Part shown: positions 23,701 through 25,857 of the stretch, one piece after another
Layout of the letters: each line of letters opens with the position of its first letter
How positions within the stretch are numbered: the first letter of the stretch is position 1
From: Syntrophaceae bacterium UBA6109
GTDB taxonomy: Bacteria; Desulfobacterota; Syntrophia; Syntrophales; UBA6109
Direction: 5' to 3'
Length of the DNA stretch: 25,857 bases
Assembly: GCA_002428445.1 (NCBI GenBank)
Contig: DIWJ01000029.1
Span: forward strand, 1 to 25,857
Made by a program: the position numbers and the translations under genes
Notes under the pieces: model-generated
Database searches by the model: none
Seen by the model: only the letters and a program-made list of their open reading frames with translations
What the model was told of the DNA's origin: nothing

Positions 23701-24434
23701 GCAAAGACAAGACGGATGTCCTGTCCCGCGAGCGGGAGATGAATCTGACCGATCAGTCCGCTGAAGCGCTGACGGAAAGGATAACCGCGGTCGATGCCGA
23801 AGCGAAGCAGCTTCAGTTGGACCGCGGCGGCATTCAGCAAGTCTTATCCGAAAATGAGAAGCAGAGGGCCAGCCAACAGGATCGCCTGAAGGCTGTTGAG
23901 CTTCAGAAAAGGGAATGGGTCCGCTGGGATGATCTGCACGGCCTCATCGGTTCGGCAGACGGAAAGAAGTTTCGCAATTTTGCCCAGGGCCTGACATTCG
24001 AGATCATGACCAGCCATGCCAACCGTCGCCTACGGGAGATGACCGACCGCTATCTCCTGATCCGCGACGAGACGCAACCCCTGGAACTCAACGTCATCGA
24101 CAACTACCAGGCAGGCGAAATCCGCTCCACCAAAAACCTCTCCGGTGGCGAAAGCTTCATCGTCAGTCTCGCCCTGGCCCTCGGCCTCTCCCAGATGGCC
24201 AGTCGGAATGTACGGGTGGATTCCCTCTTTCTCGATGAAGGATTCGGAACCCTCGATGACGACACCCTCGAAACGGCCCTGGAGACTTTGGCCGGGTTGC
24301 GCCAGGACGGCAAGCTGATCGGCGTCATCTCTCACGTCTCTGCCCTGAAGGAACGGATCAGCACCCAGATCCAGGTGATCCCGGAATCGGGCGGCCGAAG
24401 CCGGCTGACCGGTCCGGGCTGCCGGAGGCTTTGA
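20763..24434 (+). CDS. sbcC: Exonuclease subunit SbcC, 1223 aa
   Basis: This is the Rad50-like ATPase partner of SbcD. It has an N-terminal ATPase half with Walker A GPTGAGKTT (37-45) and the Q-loop region FTQSMLLAQGEFAAFLKA. Two long charged coiled-coil arms flank a zinc hook CPLC (C600, C603) at the middle, as expected for the dimerising tip. The C-terminal half has signature NLSGGESFIVSLALALG (L1126-E1130 core), Walker B SLFLDEGFGTLDDD (D1158, E1159) and H-loop ISHVSAL (H1191). ATG 20763 is chosen for AGGAGC overlapping the sbcD stop; a frame opening at 20712 is longer but overlaps sbcD. At 1223 aa it is longer than E. coli SbcC (1048), from longer coiled coils. All motifs are intact. Confidence 0.95.
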   Translation: MRVLCVRFKNLNSLVGEWEIDFTHPAYASDGIFAITGPTGAGKTTLMDAICLALYGSTPRLNKITKSGNEIMSRQTGECFAEVTFETGKGRYRCSWYQHRARKKPDGELQQSRHEIADADSGEVLESKINQVGAFIETVTGMDFGRFTQSMLLAQGEFAAFLKASPNDRSPILEQITGTEIYSQISIQVHDRRATEQEKLALIEAELKGIRVLGEEGERELQNRLKEKQGREAELASQLKVLTGALTWLQRMAGLEKELEELEKLRQTLAVQWGGFAPDARRLEKAQKAQELEGDYRMLKALRDMQTQETGELQSALALLPEKEQALVAALAARSAAEGFLKEAQDKQAAAGEIIKKVRDLDVRLDEQGKQLAERAKAIAELEKQAKTCEKRSQADGQELKKIDGSLEELRVYRAKHGADSLLVTQFPVIERGLAGLQVLAAKQDKTVAAFSEAAGKQETARSALTAKEGDHEKARQTFEKQQAALKQLTDEIASLLQGREIGEWRKELDVAQERERLLVHVGEISARMDQTATALKGLKVTREQWSARQVAIEKEVKVGCDQKVLLEKEIAALETHVALLNRIRNLEAERKRLVDGQPCPLCGAAEHPYAMGNLPVPDEAEADLKKKKLVLKEVAKRLSEQEAAAVKAVTEIEHCEKTMAEKQAGMETDQAQCVEALAKLQIEVSPADRSARVCAELETTRAGISSITQVVTLAEKKERQEKKSQAGLEVTRKAFDNTGKELQDARHHLETAGLERERLQKESADQAVELDQARTAVLADLKPLGGEVIPPAGFDSLLQELARRKESWQTKEAEKITLEQKAVELKVAIEKHQALLNKLEEDLVLRHKERDRLQEEHQTLGTSRRELFGEKNADKEEERLSAEVKLADANVTKARDNHGLKERETGALKEKILSLKERTAQRVTELEQATAKLLVRIQGAGFADETEYLSSCVPADERERLAKQEQELSRQRTELEARRKDKTDVLSREREMNLTDQSAEALTERITAVDAEAKQLQLDRGGIQQVLSENEKQRASQQDRLKAVELQKREWVRWDDLHGLIGSADGKKFRNFAQGLTFEIMTSHANRRLREMTDRYLLIRDETQPLELNVIDNYQAGEIRSTKNLSGGESFIVSLALALGLSQMASRNVRVDSLFLDEGFGTLDDDTLETALETLAGLRQDGKLIGVISHVSALKERISTQIQVIPESGGRSRLTGPGCRRL

Positions 24435-24538
24435 GGCAATGAAACAAAAATTGATTGGCGGTTCGTATTATTATTATTAGTTGTCGGAATAGACCAAAAC
24501 AAATTCTTCGATGACTGCTTTAAATTACATCCAGGTCA

Positions 24539-25857
24539 TTATTGCTCGTTAATTGCAGCAAATCGCCCATCACCCGCATGCTGTATCAGTCCGCAGTCTG
24601 CCGCGAGCAGTAGCGCCGAATCCAATCGATCATCCCCAACAAACGGCTTTAGCGGCTGGAGCACTAAGGGTACAAGGCCTTCCTCTTCCAACGCGATTCT
24701 TAATCGCTGCCTGTTGCCATCAAATCGGCTAGCAGCGACTCCAAAATGCTGACTCAGAATAAAATGTTCAACCACATATCTCCATAACTCAGCATTTGGT
24801 CTGTCTTGAAATTTCCCTAACGTGTTGTGCCAATGCTGAAGGGAAATCCGTTCGACTCTTCCGTGATTGAGTTGCCCTCTTACGGCTTCATACTTCTCTA
24901 AGAATTCACAATAAATGGCACAGAGGTAAAGTAGTCTTATGGCATAAGGGATAATTTTATCGCTAGCTTTTTCTAATTCGCTTTTCAATCGCACTATCAA
25001 ATGAAAAACACAATAAAGGCCTTCTTCTTCAGCTTTCTCAATGAGTTCTGAAAGTTCACTAATACCCGAATTAAGTTCATCCATTGTTTGTTTGGGCGTG
25101 TTTCTCATCGGCAAAATATCAGTGCCATTTTGTAGTGCCCTATCGAAAGACCTTAAAATCGTCTCCACATCCTGCTCATGGAAGTCCATGATTCTTCTCT
25201 CTACCCAAGAAAAAACACTCTCCATGGCAAGACGCTGTGCCTGTCTCACTTGTAGGGTAAGCCATCGAAGCCATGCAACCTGTAGTGGTGCCCCTAGATC
25301 GCAGGTGTCACTTCCAGGGAGTTTACCGTAAGCCATTGCTACTCTTATTTCCGAATTGGAGAGCTGGGTATCCCTCATGGATAAAATGCACATGATTAAA
25401 GCGAGTGTTGTACTTCGACGGCCCATATCATTTAAGTTGCCTATGGTTAGCTCATCAAAGAAACTTTCCCGAAACGCCTGCTGCTCTCTGGGGGAAGGAT
25501 TCCTAACATCCCATGCTGGTAACAATGTTTTCGCATCCCCCGCAGTTCCCATAAGTTGATCAAAGCTGGTCAATAGGTCATAGCCAGCAATTTGAGAAAG
25601 TTCTACATCTAAGGCTTCTGCCAGTTTCACACCATTACCCACAGTTTTATAAAACACCCCGGATACTGGCGATACAAATCCCAATCCTCCGGTATTCTTT
25701 GATGCTGGTCCATAAGTAGGAGCTGCCATGAGGCTTGTGTTAGCAGCAACTCGTTTCCAGGCAGCAAAAGATAGCTCCACAGGACCGCTTGTGGCTGGCG
25801 GTTTCGTCGTAATTCCAGGAATGCGAAGCAAGTTTAGCAGGCCGTTGAAAAACGGGC
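24539..25857 (-). CDS. Unrecognised protein, 5' end beyond window (partial)
   Basis: I do not recognise this protein. It is coded on the minus strand, convergent with sbcC. The reading frame stays open to the window edge (upstream of a TTG at 25831 it continues ...PFFNGLLN), so the true start lies outside. The visible 430-plus residues are mostly helical and soluble, with no transmembrane segment, nuclease or nucleotide-binding motif that I can see. A Gly/Ser-rich stretch (about 25650-25750) precedes helical regions such as LRWLTLQVRQAQRLAMESVF and LSELIEKAEEEGLYCVFHLI. The DNA is more A+T-rich than sbcC, like trlF, which fits an accessory gene. Only 104 nt separate it from sbcC, and I see no hairpin terminator between them. 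Confidence 0.65.
   Translation of the reverse strand, partial: PFFNGLLNLLRIPGITTKPPATSGPVELSFAAWKRVAANTSLMAAPTYGPASKNTGGLGFVSPVSGVFYKTVGNGVKLAEALDVELSQIAGYDLLTSFDQLMGTAGDAKTLLPAWDVRNPSPREQQAFRESFFDELTIGNLNDMGRRSTTLALIMCILSMRDTQLSNSEIRVAMAYGKLPGSDTCDLGAPLQVAWLRWLTLQVRQAQRLAMESVFSWVERRIMDFHEQDVETILRSFDRALQNGTDILPMRNTPKQTMDELNSGISELSELIEKAEEEGLYCVFHLIVRLKSELEKASDKIIPYAIRLLYLCAIYCEFLEKYEAVRGQLNHGRVERISLQHWHNTLGKFQDRPNAELWRYVVEHFILSQHFGVAASRFDGNRQRLRIALEEEGLVPLVLQPLKPFVGDDRLDSALLLAADCGLIQHAGDGRFAAINEQ

Overview
The window looks like a bacterial chromosome with moderately high G+C, most likely a deltaproteobacterium (Desulfobacterota, Syntrophus- or Geobacter-like). That placement is an inference from gene content and protein style; there is no rRNA, tRNA or other strong taxonomic marker. 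It splits into three parts: a decayed prophage or P4-type element on the left, a short accessory stretch with an HNH-like protein and a large RecD-like helicase in the middle, and a DNA-end-processing locus on the right.

Left (1-6255): an unrecognised 238-aa protein, an AlpA-type regulator, a P4-type primase-helicase (CHC2 zinc finger, TOPRIM, SF3 helicase), a small winged-helix-like protein, a 700-nt non-coding stretch and a Nu1-like terminase small subunit. Directly after it lies a broken N-terminal fragment of a phage terminase large subunit with stops and frame changes, so the packaging and structural module has been lost. The non-coding stretch carries nine copies of a 6-bp motif (four as GGTCCA, then five as TGGACC) facing each other across an A+T- and pyrimidine-rich segment. 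It is a good candidate for the element's replication origin, to be bound by the adjacent primase-helicase.

Middle (6256-10963): an HNH/treble-clef-like protein and a small unknown protein sit 1 nt apart. They are followed by an 896-aa SF1 helicase whose N-terminal half (about 500 aa) I cannot assign, and which appears translationally coupled to an 18-20-codon upstream ORF. A 56-aa ORF follows. The next 560 nt are non-coding and contain an attC-like imperfect hairpin, a possible promoter and a long-range inverted repeat that could hide a ribosome-binding site just upstream of addB.

Right (10964-24434): compact addB and addA overlap by 7 nt and end in a clear intrinsic terminator. Then comes a visibly A+T-richer trlF-type gene (PHP phosphoesterase plus SMC/ABC-like ATPase), and then sbcD and sbcC. 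The likely reading is an ancestral addB-addA-sbcD-sbcC repair cluster into which trlF was inserted as its own transcription unit. On the minus strand at the right edge is an unrecognised protein of more than 430 aa, cut by the window end.

The parts most likely to hold something undescribed are the iteron-like origin (4520-4773), the HNH/unknown/helicase cassette (6535-10401) and the trlF insertion between two double-strand-end nuclease complexes.
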